Counted from the first letter of the stretch, positions 46,201 to 56,765 are shown. The stretch is DNA of 64,000 nt from Flaccisagitta enflata (GCA_965153355.1 OZ231128.1:4154001-4218000), one strand, 5' to 3'. Program-made: numbers and translations. Notes: generated by a model from the letters alone, not told the origin.

Positions 46201-47029
46201 TTTGTTTTAGTATTAGTATTTTGTTTGTGTAGTAGGCTGGTTCAGTTATCAATCAATGGCAATGGCATGGCTGACCCCATGGTATCACTTTTGTTGCAAA
46301 TTTAATGTTGCATCTGCAAAAGTACCTGGCCAAGAGCTGATAGATAATCTGATCATGCTGAGTCAGAGCTTGGTAAAGCTTTCCGGCTTCAGGCATCCCA
46401 TATGCCCTATATGATGGCATTGCCTCAGTATCTGATCTGGCAACATATCTTTGACAGAAAGAGTCTTACATTGAGATCACCATTTCAAATGGAAACGACA
46501 ATCCAAAGTTATTTCTCTTCCAGCTTGGCAATTAATGAAGAAGATCTTTGCTCTTAGGAGGCATGGTGGCTACCTCTTTTTTTCTACCATGGGGAACTGT
46601 AGATTTTGGAAAAATTAAGTCTGGATGTTGTTTATGAGACTGCATCCTGGGAGGAGATCAAAGAGTCAGGCTTTATTTCCAAAAAAAAAGTAAGTTCATG
46701 GGCCTTGTTTTTGGCGCAGGAATATGGAGCAATGATGGCTGGGATGGAAAAATCCCTGAGGACTAGACATTGAGTCAGTTTGAGAGTATTGAAATTGCTC
46801 CAAAACCTTTAATGTTATTCTTGATTCATTAGAGAAAAAAAAAAGAAAAAGAAAAAAAAATATAAACAAAAACAAGAAACAAAGCCAAAAACAATGATGA
46901 TTAAACAATGATCATTAAAGCATGAGCAGCAGCTTAAAAATCTATCCTTTTACTAGGTAAATTATTATGTATGATGTATGATAATTGAGGTATGATATAT
47001 GACATATGAATCAATCTAACAATCAATCA
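46200..47029. other. Interior of the inverted repeat; no gene recognised
   Basis: 46230-46680 has few simple repeats and could be decayed coding sequence, but every frame is broken by stops, and I found no transposase motif. 46875-47045 is (ATGA/AATC)n-like. Confidence 0.4.
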
Positions 47030-47447
47030 TTCAATCAATCAATCATCCATCCAATAAACAGTAAACAGGTGCAGTCCAACAATGTATCAAAGAAGAATAG
47101 TGTAAAAATGTCAAGATTTGCTCATTTTTGGCTATTATGGGTCCTTTAGATCCTCTGATGGGCCCATCAGGGTCTTATTTGCCCTCTGCTGCACTGATGA
47201 GAGAGCTAAACAGCCCCTGGACCTTTTCTTTTGTTGCTCCAAACCAGGTGACAGTATCTTAACATAAATTGTCCTCCCCAATAACATTTGATAAGAAACA
47301 ACTCTAAAACCCCTCATTTTTTAGTCATTTTCTTCTCCTTGTCTTATGTTCTACTACCTAATATCTTTCAAACAAGACCAGCCCCAAGGATTTTTACCAA
47401 TTTGTCAAGGAATAGCAAAGAAAACAAGATGAACAATCTCAAATTTT
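47030..47447 (-). repeat. Right arm of the ~3-kb inverted repeat
   Basis: Mirrors the left arm: AATAAACAGTAAACAGGTGC, GGTGACAGTATCTTAACATA, AATTGTCCTCCCCAATAACA, TTTCAAACAAGACCAGCCCC, AACAAGATGAACAATCTCAA. Confidence 0.85.
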
Positions 47448-48930
47448 GTTTTTTTTTTTTCAATTTTCGCACTTCTTAGCTGAGGTAATAACGATGTAAT
47501 CAAGGGTTTCTGACACACTGAACTAGATTTCTTGTTGTTCCTTGCAAGTTTATATATTGTAGAAGCTGAATTAAATAGTTTTACTACTGTAGGACTTGGG
47601 TAATTAGTATCAAGATAAGGTGAAAAAAAAAACATTTTTGGCGTTTTTTGCGATTTTTCGTTTTTGGCTCTGTAACAAGCAATCTACTAAAGGGCAACCG
47701 CTGCACATTTCTTGACTAAAAATCATAGAACAACAATTGTTTTGGTCCTAGAGGATGTCGATGGTCCCAATGAAAGAGAGGTTTTGATAATTTTTTGAAG
47801 TAGCCTTCAGAACCAGCCTTTCTGGGATGTCCTAACACTAACAGACAAATCTGAAAACTAGGATCACTCAAGTTTTTTATCGCCTCAGTCATTGTCGTCG
47901 TCAATTTAGGGGGTGGAAAAAATGTTTTTTTTTTCTATTTTGTAAGCAACCTGGACGATAATAAAAGGAAATACGTGTGAATGAACGGTATGAATGGACG
48001 AGTGAATGAATATAGTGAATGACTAAACTTTCACCTATTTTCCGCCGAGTTTCTTAAAGCGCCGGAAATAGGGTCATCCTGTCACATGATCAACTCTGAT
48101 ATAATTACATCCAATTGTTCCGTTTTCTTTTTTTGCATAGTTGAAAACATGCCGACGAAGGTAAAAAAAAAGCTTCATTCAACATAGATTGCTTAACAAT
48201 GGATTATGACATGATAAGGACACCTGTGACAAAATGGAACATGTCTTCTTAAAGCGCCGGAAATAGGGCTGGTCGGAAAAGCGGATAAGGAATTTCTCTT
48301 GCGATTGTGATGATCAAATCAATGGTTGTCTTTGGTCTATCAGGCCTAAATCTAGAGACTGCAACAGAAAAATCACTTTAATTCACTTGCCAGACCCCCT
48401 CTAAAAAATTATGAAATTACACATAGAATTGATGGGTTGAAAGCAATTTCAGTGTTACTATTTCAGTGTTACTCATACTGCATCTCTTGAGCAAGCTTTT
48501 TCACGTCAGAAAAAAGATGTCGCTTTAATTTTTTTTTTCATCTTTCTCAAATAAGCCAATAGAGATAATTCCACATTTCCAACGGTATGAATTAAGTAAA
48601 ACTTGCCCCAAAAAATGAGTATTCCTCTGTGCTACACATTTGCTACACAAATTTTACCAAAAATTGATCATTATTTTTAACTGAAATCACATGAAAATCG
48701 CCAAAAACCTTTCAACACTTAAGTTCTTAGACCAAAATACGATCTCTGGGAATGACATTAGGTGCTGAAAAGCCTTGGATGGAAAGTAAAGCGCAAAATT
48801 TGAATGTAAATGGGATAAAAAACACCGGGACCGCCTGAAAAAAAATTCTACCCAAAGAAAATTCTAAACTTCATGACATACGCAGGGTAAATTGATGAAT
48901 TAGACATGGTGAAATCAACATATGAAAATT
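47448..48930. other. No gene seen; AT-rich with a spaced 23-bp direct repeat
   Basis: TTCTTAAAGCGCCGGAAATA then GGG occurs at 48051-48073 and 48246-48268. Nothing else was supported. Confidence 0.5.
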
Positions 48931-49155
48931 TTTATTAACTGAAAATTTTCAAACAGTTCTTCATCAGTCGGAAAGAAATAAGGGCATGACAAGAAGGAAA
49001 GACATAGACATATGGAGAAGAAGAGAGAGAGGAGAGACAATAGCCAGAGAGACAATTGCCATGCCAGAGAGAGACAAAGAGAGAGAAGAGAGAGACTGAG
49101 TGAAGATCACTCAGGGTGTCCCCGGTGGGTGGCAATGAAATCACGAGTCATTAAG
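48931..49155 (-). other. 3' flank of the Penelope-like element
   Basis: Just downstream (- strand) of the GIY-YIG frame. It contains a purine-rich GAGAGAGAAGAGAGAGACTG block (as seen on the + strand) and, near 48965 on the - strand, GACTGATGAAGAACTG, an A/T-rich stem-like stretch. Some Penelope elements carry hammerhead-like motifs at this place, but a full ribozyme core is not evident. Confidence 0.35.
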
Positions 49156-49812
49156 TCAATGGTTGATTAAGATGTTGGCGATCGTGTATTCGTTGCGATT
49201 GTCGTTGAGGTTGAGGTCTGAGATTGACGGATTCCCGATTTTTGGTGGAGGTTGGGATTGAGCAGCAATCGCGATGTCATTGTTAGGATCTCTCCTCGGG
49301 CGATCAGGTCGACGAGGCGCCGTGTTAAAGAGGTTCTCCATTTCAGGATTATGAGGAGGAGCCGGAGGAGCAGAGATGACCGATTTGAGGATTGAATCAA
49401 AGTGAGAAGATAATTGGTAACGGTCAGGGTCGATGTTGATAGCGGGTTCGAGGGTTTTGATGAAGGCAGCCTCATAGATCCCCCTCTTGACCCAGTCATT
49501 TTCATAGGCCAAGATGGTCTGGTCCTTTTTGCGAAAATGGTGGCCATTGTCGCGTGCGTGTTGCAGCATTGCCGACTTATATTTACCAAGGGCATTCATC
49601 GCAGTGGATGTATGCTCTTGAAAGCGGGCAGCAGCTGTCCTTTCAGTCTCACCGATGTAGACGTCTGGGCAAGGATGACCATTGACACCAGCGCACGGTT
49701 GATGGTAGACAACACCATTTTTGTCTTCTTTTTCCAGTCGGTCTTTTGGTTTGACCAAAATTTCTCTCAGAGACCCACGACAGGCAATTGAACCTCGACC
49801 TAAACGGTACAA
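49156..49812 (-). pseudogene. Penelope-like retroelement, C-terminal GIY-YIG endonuclease fragment
   Basis: An open frame of about 218 codons, without the upstream reverse transcriptase. In order: LREILVKPKDRLEKEDKNGV, VYHQPCAGVNGHPCPDVYIG, ETERTAAARFQEHTS, MLQHARDNGHHFRKKDQTIL, then VKRGIYEAAFIKTLEPAINI. The linker LV-PKD-R plus GVVY-x-x-PC-x-x-C, VYIGET-R, and R-EH are the conserved GIY-YIG block of Penelope-like elements. In such elements it nicks target DNA for integration. The Tyr and Arg of the active site are present. The element is 5' truncated, as is common, so it should be inactive. It lies about 5 kb downstream of the TMEM117 exons and in the opposite orientation. Confidence 0.85.
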
Positions 49813-50396
49813 CTTTTATTCTAATATGCAGGGTAAGACCCCTTTTTAGCCTCTCCCAGCTGCACGAGTTTTTATTCATGTGACGAATGTACTTCTATAG
49901 AGTAAAGATACTTTAGATAACATTTGGGGAATGAATACCGAGCAGACAAATAAAGCCAAGAAGGTGATATTTGGAAAATAGACTTATTCAGTGTACCCGT
50001 TGCCCGGCTTGGAGAGATCAGCTGAAGAAGCAAAGTGAGGATGGGGCAGCGGCTTCAATGGGCTGATGTCCTGTAGGATATGGGTGAATTTCCAGATATG
50101 CTGAAAGGGCACATTTGAAGCTTATGAGAGCTAGAATTGGGCTTTGAGGACTAGTTTGATTGCATGTAGGGAAAATACAAGGCACATGGGGCTGACTTGA
50201 GGGCTAATACGAAGTGAGAGATGGCAGATTTGAGGCTTAAATGAGCAATATGAAGCCGTAGTGGGCTGAACACAAACCAGAGGGCAAGTTTCAGGCTGGT
50301 ATCAGGATGGCTCATTCAGGGTCTTAAAGAGCCAGAATAGGGCCCAAAAGGGGCCAAGAGGGTTTTGGACGTCTGGAAATTCACCCCTATGTACTA

Positions 50397-51319
50397 CAGT
50401 GGACTACCGCCTTTTCGTCACCTGATTAAACGACATTTCGGATTTAACATCCAAGTTTCTTTGGTCCCAAATTTTTGCAGGCTTTTGTAATGCTAATTTT
50501 ACCTGATTTAACGACACCTGATATAACAGCCAAACCTGATTTAAAGTCACTATTTTCAGGTCCCTAGGAATTTTTTTCCCCGATTTAGTGACATTGACAT
50601 TTTATTTATGTGATTTTTTATTTTGAATTTTCATTGAAGCTTTGATATATCATTTTTATATATTAAACTAAGACTTTAAACACAAAAGTGAACAAAATAA
50701 CAGCTTAAGAATGAAAAAAAATATGAACAAGAAGATGAAATTATCAATAGTAGATTAACTTTTTATTGAAACAAGGCCAACACCTTACAGTCATGTATAG
50801 TCATTAAGACCATAAGACTAAGATACTAAAAAACTTAAAGACTAAAAGACCAAAAGACTAAGACACTAAATGACTGACTGACTGACTGACTGACGGACAG
50901 ACGGACAGAGCAGGTCATAGAGTTGCGCGCACGCGACTAAAAATTTAAATCAAAATCAGCTATTTTTTGAATGATTTTTTTTATCCCACAAATTACTTAT
51001 GGTATCTTATACTTCTTCTTTTACATGCCATTGTGAGTTTTTAAAAAGCTGACTGTTTTGTTTGTCTGTTTGTCTGTCTGTCTTTCTGTTTGTCTGTTTG
51101 TATTTCTGTTTGTCTTTAGCTCTGACTGTTTCTATGTTTGTTGACCATTTGCATAAATGCTTGAACTTGATAATCGATAAGAAACTGATGCTAGTCTTAA
51201 TTGCTCATGAAACAGTTTTAATGAAGAGGAGAAAATTAGAAATTCGATTTAACAACATTCGGATTTAACGACCAAAAATCCCTAGTCCCTTCAGGGTCGT
51301 TAAATCGGGTTCCCACTGT
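50397..51319. mobile_element. 923-bp TA-flanked mariner/pogo-like MITE
   Basis: TA, CAGTGGACTACCGCC at the left and TTAAATCGGGTTCCCACTG, TA at the right. Subterminal inverted motifs are CATTTCGGATTTAACATCC and GGATTTAACGACC. It contains a hairpin element at 50770-50943. No intact transposase. Confidence 0.75.
50770..50943 (-). mobile_element. Hairpin element nested in the mariner-like MITE
   Basis: AACAAGGCCAACACCTTACA, then AAGACTAAAAGACCAAAAGA units, a (GACT)n/(GACGGACA) tract, TCATAGAGTTGCGCGCACGC, GACTAAAAA. On the - strand the hairpin is AGTCGCGTGCGCGCAACT. The 3' box has decayed. Confidence 0.8.
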
Positions 51320-51399
51320 ACAAAACATCAGCCCTTTGCGGCTGCTGCCCAAAAAGGCATTTCCAGCAAGGGCTTCTACCTATGAAATAATTATAGCAC

Positions 51400-51750
51400 C
51401 CGGGGTGCCGATTCTGCAAAGCTGCCGCGTAGCAAGAAAATTCCAACTAAAGCTGCCGCACTTTCTTCACCTATGATCTTCCGCCGTATTCTTACATGTT
51501 TAGCCCTGGGTAGATTACTTGATATATATTTTACTCATTTACAGTGATAAAAACAGGTTTTACTCCTCATTAATCAGGTTTTCATTTCTATTTGCATACC
51601 ACCTTAGACAAAAATGTATTTTCGTCTCTTTCTTTTATTCCCCTTCCTCTTTTTTGACACGTTTTCCCCACCATCTGCCGCAACTGCCGCACTTGACGGC
51701 TGTGCTGCCGCGTAGCATTGCTACCCTGCTACCCTGAATCGGCACCCCGG
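51400..51750 (+). mobile_element. hAT-like MITE with perfect 8-bp duplication (351 bp)
   Basis: CCGGGGTGCCGATTCTGC ... GAATCGGCACCCCGG, flanked by TATAGCAC at 51392-51399 and 51751-51758. Repeated CTGCCGCGTAGCA motifs sit in both subterminal regions. Confidence 0.92.
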
Positions 51751-51947
51751 TATAGCACCAAGATTAGTTTCAGCCCATTACTGTATATAAAAGTACAAGA
51801 AAAGGTTTCCAGGCGTAACTACTTGCGCTCATGGCGGCACCAATCGTTTTTAGGCTTTTACTGTCAAACAGCCTGACATGTTGCAGCGCATTCAGCGTGG
51901 TTCTCTGAAAAAGTCAATCTAGGGAGCGCATTACAGTCCATGTTTAT

Positions 51948-52286
51948 TAGGGTGACTGATAGTGTAGTTAAATCCGAATTCAGTGTTCCTTGCGGGAGAA
52001 ATGTGTCCATTTCCACCACAGATGATAACTCTAAAATCTGGTGATGATCAGATAAAATTTACTCATGACCGCCACCCAACCCCTTTTCCCATTGTAAAAC
52101 ATAGGGCTGGAATAAGACCAGAATCCTTCCTATGCATTTTCTATGGGATATACGGGAATGGCGGTCATGAGTAAACTTTTTATCTTATCATCACAGATTT
52201 TAGGGTTATCAACTGTGATGGAAATGGTCACGTTTCTCCCGCGAGGAAGATGAAATTTGAATTTGACCATACTTTTGGTCACCCTA
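51948..52286. mobile_element. Palindromic hAT-like MITE with perfect 8-bp duplication (339 bp)
   Basis: TAGGGTGAC ... GTCACCCTA flanked by ATGTTTAT (51940-51947 and 52287-52294). The halves mirror each other throughout: CTTGCGGGAGAAATGTG and CACGTTTCTCCCGCGAGG, TACTCATGACCGCCA and TGGCGGTCATGAGTA. Confidence 0.9.
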
Positions 52287-52367
52287 ATGTTTATGACGTC
52301 TTTATGAGCTCAATCACAGCTAGAAAAAGTCCCTTTGAAGTAAGTGAATGTAGTTTTGTACCTCATG

Positions 52368-52751
52368 CCGGGGTGCCGATTCAGGGTAGCAGGGTAGCAA
52401 TGCTACGCGGTAGGCAAGCCGCCATGTGCGGCAGGTGTTGCAGCCGGTGTGGCAAACAGATCAAAATTGAGAGATAAGGATGAAGGAAAATAAAAGAGGA
52501 GTAGAAAAAGACATTCTATACTAGAGTAAAGAGCAAGTTATAATGATAACCTTAATAATGTGCAGTTAGTCCTGTTTTTGTAAAGTTAGACCTGTTTTTG
52601 TAAAAGTAACAAGTAAGTAACACAATTATCAATTAAGCTTCACAGGGCTAATTCAGTATGAAAGCAGAGGGATTTTAGATGTAAATAAAGTGCGGCAGCC
52701 TTGGTTGGCAAATCCTTGCTACGCGGCAGCTATACAGAATCGGCACCCCGG
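52368..52751 (-). mobile_element. Second copy of the hAT-like MITE, inverted, with perfect 8-bp duplication (384 bp)
   Basis: CCGGGGTGCCGATTCAGG ... AGAATCGGCACCCCGG, flanked by ACCTCATG (52360-52367 and 52752-52759). It has the same CTGCCGCGTAGC subterminal motifs as the copy 1 kb to the left, in opposite orientation. Confidence 0.92.
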
Positions 52752-52890
52752 ACCTCATGTATCAAGAAGAAAACAAATTTGCCAAAAAAGTCTAAATAAA
52801 ATCTGCTATGACTCAATTAATTAAGCGCCAAAAACGAATAAAAAAGCTGGCCCCTTTTTCTAACTAATTAGCATATGACATCGATTCACG

Positions 52891-53183
52891 TTTTTAGATG
52901 CGTCCTCTATGATCCGTTGGTCGGTTGGTCGGTTGGTAACGCATTCATTAAAAAACATCAAAATCAAGCATTTTTCAACAGAAAAGTGGTTCTACCCCAG
53001 TAAAAGAAGCATACACAACGTTTTTCATTCAATCAACAATCATCAACAATCATTGGAGATCATTCAACAATCATTCATTCAATCATTCATTTGTTCACAA
53101 ATAACATCTATTCATAAAAAAAACATTCATTTATTAAAAAACGTTCATTCAAAGGACGCATCGTTGGCCTTTTTGGCCTTGTT
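52891..53183 (+). mobile_element. Hairpin/GGCCTTGTT element, AGATGCGTCC type
   Basis: TTTTTAGATGCGTCCTCTAT, GATCCGTTGGTCGGTTGGTC, AACGCATTCATT, an interior of (CATTCAACAAT)/(TCATTCAT) repeats, the box GGACGCATC, TTGGCCTTTTTGGCCTTGTT. Arm AGATGCGTCC pairs exactly with the box. Confidence 0.88.
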
Positions 53184-53236
53184 AATGTTAATTGTAACTT
53201 TCATACGGATTGAGCTGGAAGGTTCTTCTTGGTCTA

Positions 53237-53677
53237 CAGTACGATGGGAGCAATAAGAGCAGTAGAAAGAGGGCCCTTTATATTCTCACTGTTTAAAGGA
53301 TGAACCTAAAGCTTTGGTTTTTCTGAAAGCTGATGGTCCAAGGTATTGAGTGAACACAAAATTCCAAACCAAGTGATTCATAACAAACCGCCAATTGATA
53401 TCTCTAAATTGCACGCGGCGCAATAGCCTTGTTGTTATGGAGAGGTGAACTTGAAAAAGTTACTTTCTCTCTCTTCAGTGTCACAGGTTCAAATCCTGAG
53501 TGGTGCTGCTACTTTTTTTTCTTTTTGTCAACAGTTAGAGCTAGAGGAATAAAACTATATTCACTCAAAGCTCTTGCTCATCAGCTTTCAGAAAAACCAT
53601 AATCGAAGCTACTCCATTAGAATAGTGCAGCAGGAAATGACCCTCCATCTGAAGTTTTCATTGCTCCTATGGTACTG
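53237..53677. mobile_element. 441-bp palindromic mariner-like MITE
   Basis: TA, CAGTACGATGGGAGCAAT ... ATTGCTCCTATGGTACTG, TA. Inner mirror pairs: TTTTTCTGAAAGCTGATGG and CATCAGCTTTCAGAAAAAC. The centre holds GTCACAGGTTCAAATCCTGA, which resembles a pol III B box. Confidence 0.85.
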
Positions 53678-53718
53678 TAGATCGAAAGTGATAATTTCTC
53701 TTGAGATCATTTTGTTTG

Positions 53719-54012
53719 AAACAAGGCCAAGTACAGGCCAATAAGTGCGCCTCGTTTGATTAAGAACTTGTGAATGAACGTTTTTGATGAATGAATGTAT
53801 GAATGAATGAATGAATGAATGAATGAATGGATGGATGAAATTGAATGTGGTAAGGCATGAAAGGTGATAGGAATGAAGAAACACGTCAGAATGAGCCGAT
53901 TTTGCGCATTTCCAAACGCTTATATGACAACCAACCGACCAACCGACCGACCGACCAACCAACTGACGGACGGACATAGCCTTCTTATAGAAGTGCGAGG
54001 ACGCACTTAAAA
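53719..54012 (-). mobile_element. Hairpin/GGCCTTGTT element, AGTGCGTCC type
   Basis: On the - strand: TTTTAAGTGCGTCCTCGCACT, TCTATAAGAAGGCTATGTCC, CGTCAGTTGGTTGGTCGG tract, an interior with (ATTC)n and GTTCATTC, box GGCGCACTT, TTGGCCTGTACTTGGCCTTGTT. Core arm AGTGCG pairs with CGCACT. Confidence 0.85.
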
Positions 54013-54118
54013 TATAGAAATAAACGAGCATTGAGATAAACGCAAGTTATGGAATGTTTAACTTGGTGCTATAAATATTTCCTAGTTAGTAAAACTCTTG
54101 ATTTTTTCAATCCGGGCG

Positions 54119-54345
54119 GTTTTTGGGCAACGGCTCCATAAGGGGCAATGACCTATGCTTTCTTTTTCTCACCCCACACCTTTTCGAGTTTGAATTTCAG
54201 CCTTGAGTTTAAATTTCAGCCTTAAGGCTCAAACCTCAGCCTCAAGACCCAGTTCCTAGCCTCTAGGATTAAATAATTGAAATCACAGCCTAGCATAGAT
54301 CATTGGCTCCTTCAAGGCTATTGCCCCTCTCACTTCCACATCTCT
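54119..54345. mobile_element. Decayed fold-back minisatellite element
   Basis: GGGCAACGGCTCCATAAGGG, GCAATGACCTATGCTTTC, units of CAGCCTTGAGTTTAAATTT, then TAGATCATTGGCTCCTTCAA, GGCTATTGCCC. Confidence 0.7.
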
Positions 54346-54359
54346 ACGTCAACTAACTA

Positions 54360-54534
54360 CAGTTAAACCCCGCCATAATGGATCAAAGAGTAAGGGAAAT
54401 CCGCCTTTTACAAATATAAAATCTAGGTCCCTTTACATTAATCTTTTTTAATTCCTATTGGCAATAACAAAAATCCGCCTATAATGGATAAACTTTATTG
54501 GTCCCTTGACATCTGTTATTGTGGGGTTTAACTG
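54360..54534. mobile_element. 175-bp pogo/Tigger-like MITE
   Basis: TA, CAGTTAAACCCCGCCATAAT ... TTATTGTGGGGTTTAACTG, TA. Same TIR type as the copy at 34622. Confidence 0.88.
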
Positions 54535-54774
54535 TACATAACTATTCTTTGATTTGTTCTCATTTTTATACAGCTCATTTGAGACCAATCTGGCATATAT
54601 GGCTCAAACTGTTTGGAAAGTCATTATAAGAGCAATTTCAAAAGAAACTGCCCAGATAAAAAAGTGAGCGCCACAATACGATACACAAGGTATGACAAAA
54701 ATATTGGCCAGACCGACTAACCAATACAGAATTTCGTGCATCTGACTACAACACGATAAGGTTTTTAACCGCGG

Positions 54775-54901
54775 ACTCGCTAATCTATACGAGGTTTTGA
54801 GAGTTTATCCGTCCGTCGGATCATCCGTTGGCCATCGGTAGCAGAGATTGTTGCCCCTGCCCACCCATCCGCGACGATACTATAACCGCGCGTTACTTGT
54901 T
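54775..54901 (+). mobile_element. Hairpin element, CGCGGAC type, decayed
   Basis: TTTTTAACCGCGGACTCGC, TATCCGTCCGTCGGATCATC, TTGCCCCTGCCCACCCATCC, GCGACGATACTATAACCGC, ACTTGTT. The altered 3' end matches the copy at 10540. Confidence 0.65.
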
Positions 54902-55940
54902 TTAACTACTTCATCATAAGATAAAGATTTCCCATCTAGTAAAAACCGTTTGTTAAAAGCTTTAAAAATCATTCAGTCTCGACTCCTCGAAACACGGACG
55001 CAAATGGACCAATGGCGCGCGTTGATGAACGCCAAATTGTTAAGTGTGAAAAAGTGCTTTTTGGGCGGAAGAAAGGGCAGAGTCCTAATAACCAATAGGT
55101 CAAGGCAATGACTATTGTTAGAAAAAAATCTTTCATTCCGTTGTGAGACATTTATTCTTGTTACCATTCTTTATTCCAAAACTTGTTCCTACCCGTATTT
55201 ATTTGTTCATCTATCCGTTCATTCATTAATATAGAGAATTATCATTGGCCTTATCGAGGGATGAACATTGAACAATCTCCCCATCTGGCGTTGCCGTTGA
55301 GGAGAACTTTGATGCTCCACAAATCATTTTACATTTCAAATATATTTTGATGAATCATCGGAACTGGTAGATCATTTTACCGCAACATCAATTTCTAAAA
55401 CTGGTAAAAAGTACCATTAATAAGTTTCCACCATTCTAATCGACATGAATGCCGCCCCACTCGGGTGACAGTAGGCACAGACAATCATAGAGGCGACAAA
55501 TAATTGGGTATGAGCAGCGGTGCATAACCTTCTCAAGAGCGGATCGACAACTGCGAAACTAATGATTTTTAATATGGCATGTGTGCCTCGTTATGAAATG
55601 GTTGTGCATCCTGAAAAAATATTTGAGCTAAAGATATCTCAATTTAATTACGACTCTAAATGCAATAAATGATTCTTTCATAGCCGCACTTTATTTTCTC
55701 ACTCAATATTAGTCGTATCATCTTCCGCAATCCTTTCCGGTTGTCCTAGTTAAATGCGCCAAAACATTCTTACTTGATATCGAATTCGAAGGTTAGTTTG
55801 GCCTTGGTCATCCCTAAGCATTCTTATCCAAGTCGCTGTGGCGGTCGGTTGGTCTGTCGGTCCGTAAATTATTCTGACACGTGTTTTGTTGATTTCTGTC
55901 GTTGCCATTCCTGCCATGACTGAAAGGATGGCGTGTATCA
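54902..55940. other. No gene seen; one hairpin-element fragment
   Basis: About 55800-55865 has AAGTCGCTGTGGCGGTCGGT then TGGTCTGTCGGTCCG, a 5' fragment. The rest is unique AT-rich sequence without supported exons. Confidence 0.5.
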
Positions 55941-55947
55941 GTTCTTT

Positions 55948-56079
55948 CTTTCCTTCCTTCCTTCCTTCCTTCCTTCCTTCCTTCCTTCCTTCCTTCCTTC
56001 CTTCCTCTTTCTTACATCCCTCTTTACACTGTCTCTCTCTTTTCTTTTCTCCATTTCTCTTTGTTTCTTTGTCTCTCTT

Positions 56080-56165
<86 letters not shown>
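55948..56165. repeat. (CTTC)n and (CT)n microsatellites
   Basis: About 15 CTTC units, a mixed pyrimidine stretch, then about 36 CT units, directly abutted by a hairpin element. Confidence 0.95.
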
Positions 56166-56166
<1 letters not shown>

Positions 56167-56168
<2 letters not shown>

Positions 56169-56335
56169 AAGACCGGATACACGGCAAGTCAGTCGCGGAT
56201 GGTTGGGCAGGAGCAGTAATGAGAATTCCGCCTGGAATTTTAAAAATGTGACGGACGGAGACGGACCGACGGACCAACGGACCGACCTACCGAACGACAT
56301 GGCGCAGTGTAGAGTCGTGTGTCCGCGACTAAAAA
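56167..56335 (-). mobile_element. Hairpin element, AGTCGCGGAC type
   Basis: AACAAGACCGGATACACGGC, AGTCAGTCGCGGATGGTTGG, interior with GGACCGACGGACCAACGG, then TAGAGTCGTGTGTCCGCGAC, TAAAAAG. The - strand arm AGTCGCGGAC and box TCCGCGACT are complementary, a combination intermediate between the two main types. Confidence 0.85.
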
Positions 56336-56347
56336 GATACCGCATAA

Positions 56348-56765
56348 TATGGAAGTCTCCTGAACAACCGAGTTAGTCTGTTAGACCTAAAGATGGACAA
56401 TTTCTGCGCAATTAGCGGCATTCAAACTTGCCTTCGGTCACTACTCACTAGTCATGGTTTCTTTCCAAGAACTGTCCCTGCCCAACTTCATGCCTCCAAG
56501 ACTGCTCGGTATTTGATCAAGAAACCCGCACGGCAACACAATGGTAAAGTGTATGAAAGCAATTTTACACCCATTGAGACTCTATGGTGTTGCCGTGCGG
56601 GTTTTATGGAAGTCTACTGAAGAACCGAATTAGTCTGTTAGACCTAGAGATAGACAATTTCTGCGCAATTAGCGGCATTCAAACTTGCCTTCGGTCACTA
56701 CTCACTAGTCATGGTTTCTTACCAAGAATTGTCCCTGCCCAACTTCATGCCTCCAAGACTGCTCT
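56348..56765 (+). repeat. Direct duplication (~160 bp) split by an 83-bp inverted-repeat element
   Basis: TATGGAAGTCTCCTGAACAA through GCCTCCAAGACTGCT at 56348-56507 is repeated at 56605-56764 with few changes. Between the copies, 56522-56604 has perfect 18-bp ends AAACCCGCACGGCAACAC and GTGTTGCCGTGCGGGTTT. The open frames here carry no other coding support. Confidence 0.85.

Larger units (their letters stand above)
49990..51360. mobile_element. Fold-back element split by a mariner-like insertion
   Basis: Left: GTGTACCCGTTGCCCGGCTT, GGGCAGCGGCTTCAATGGGC, TGATGTCCTGTAGGATATGG, GTGAATTTCCAG; core of GGCTTGTGAGG-like units; right: CTGGAAATTCACCCCTATGT, then, after the insertion at 50397-51319, ACAAAACATCAGCCCTTTGC, GGCTGCTGCCC. 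Confidence 0.75.

Noticed and set aside
48950-48990. Hammerhead ribozyme in the Penelope 3' flank
   Set aside because: CTGATGA is present, but a proper stem II followed by GAAA, and stems I and III, could not be drawn.
53490-53525. tRNA gene or tRNA-derived SINE, from the GGTTCAAATCC B-box-like motif
   Set aside because: No A box at the right distance and no acceptor stem. It lies at the centre of a mariner-like palindrome.
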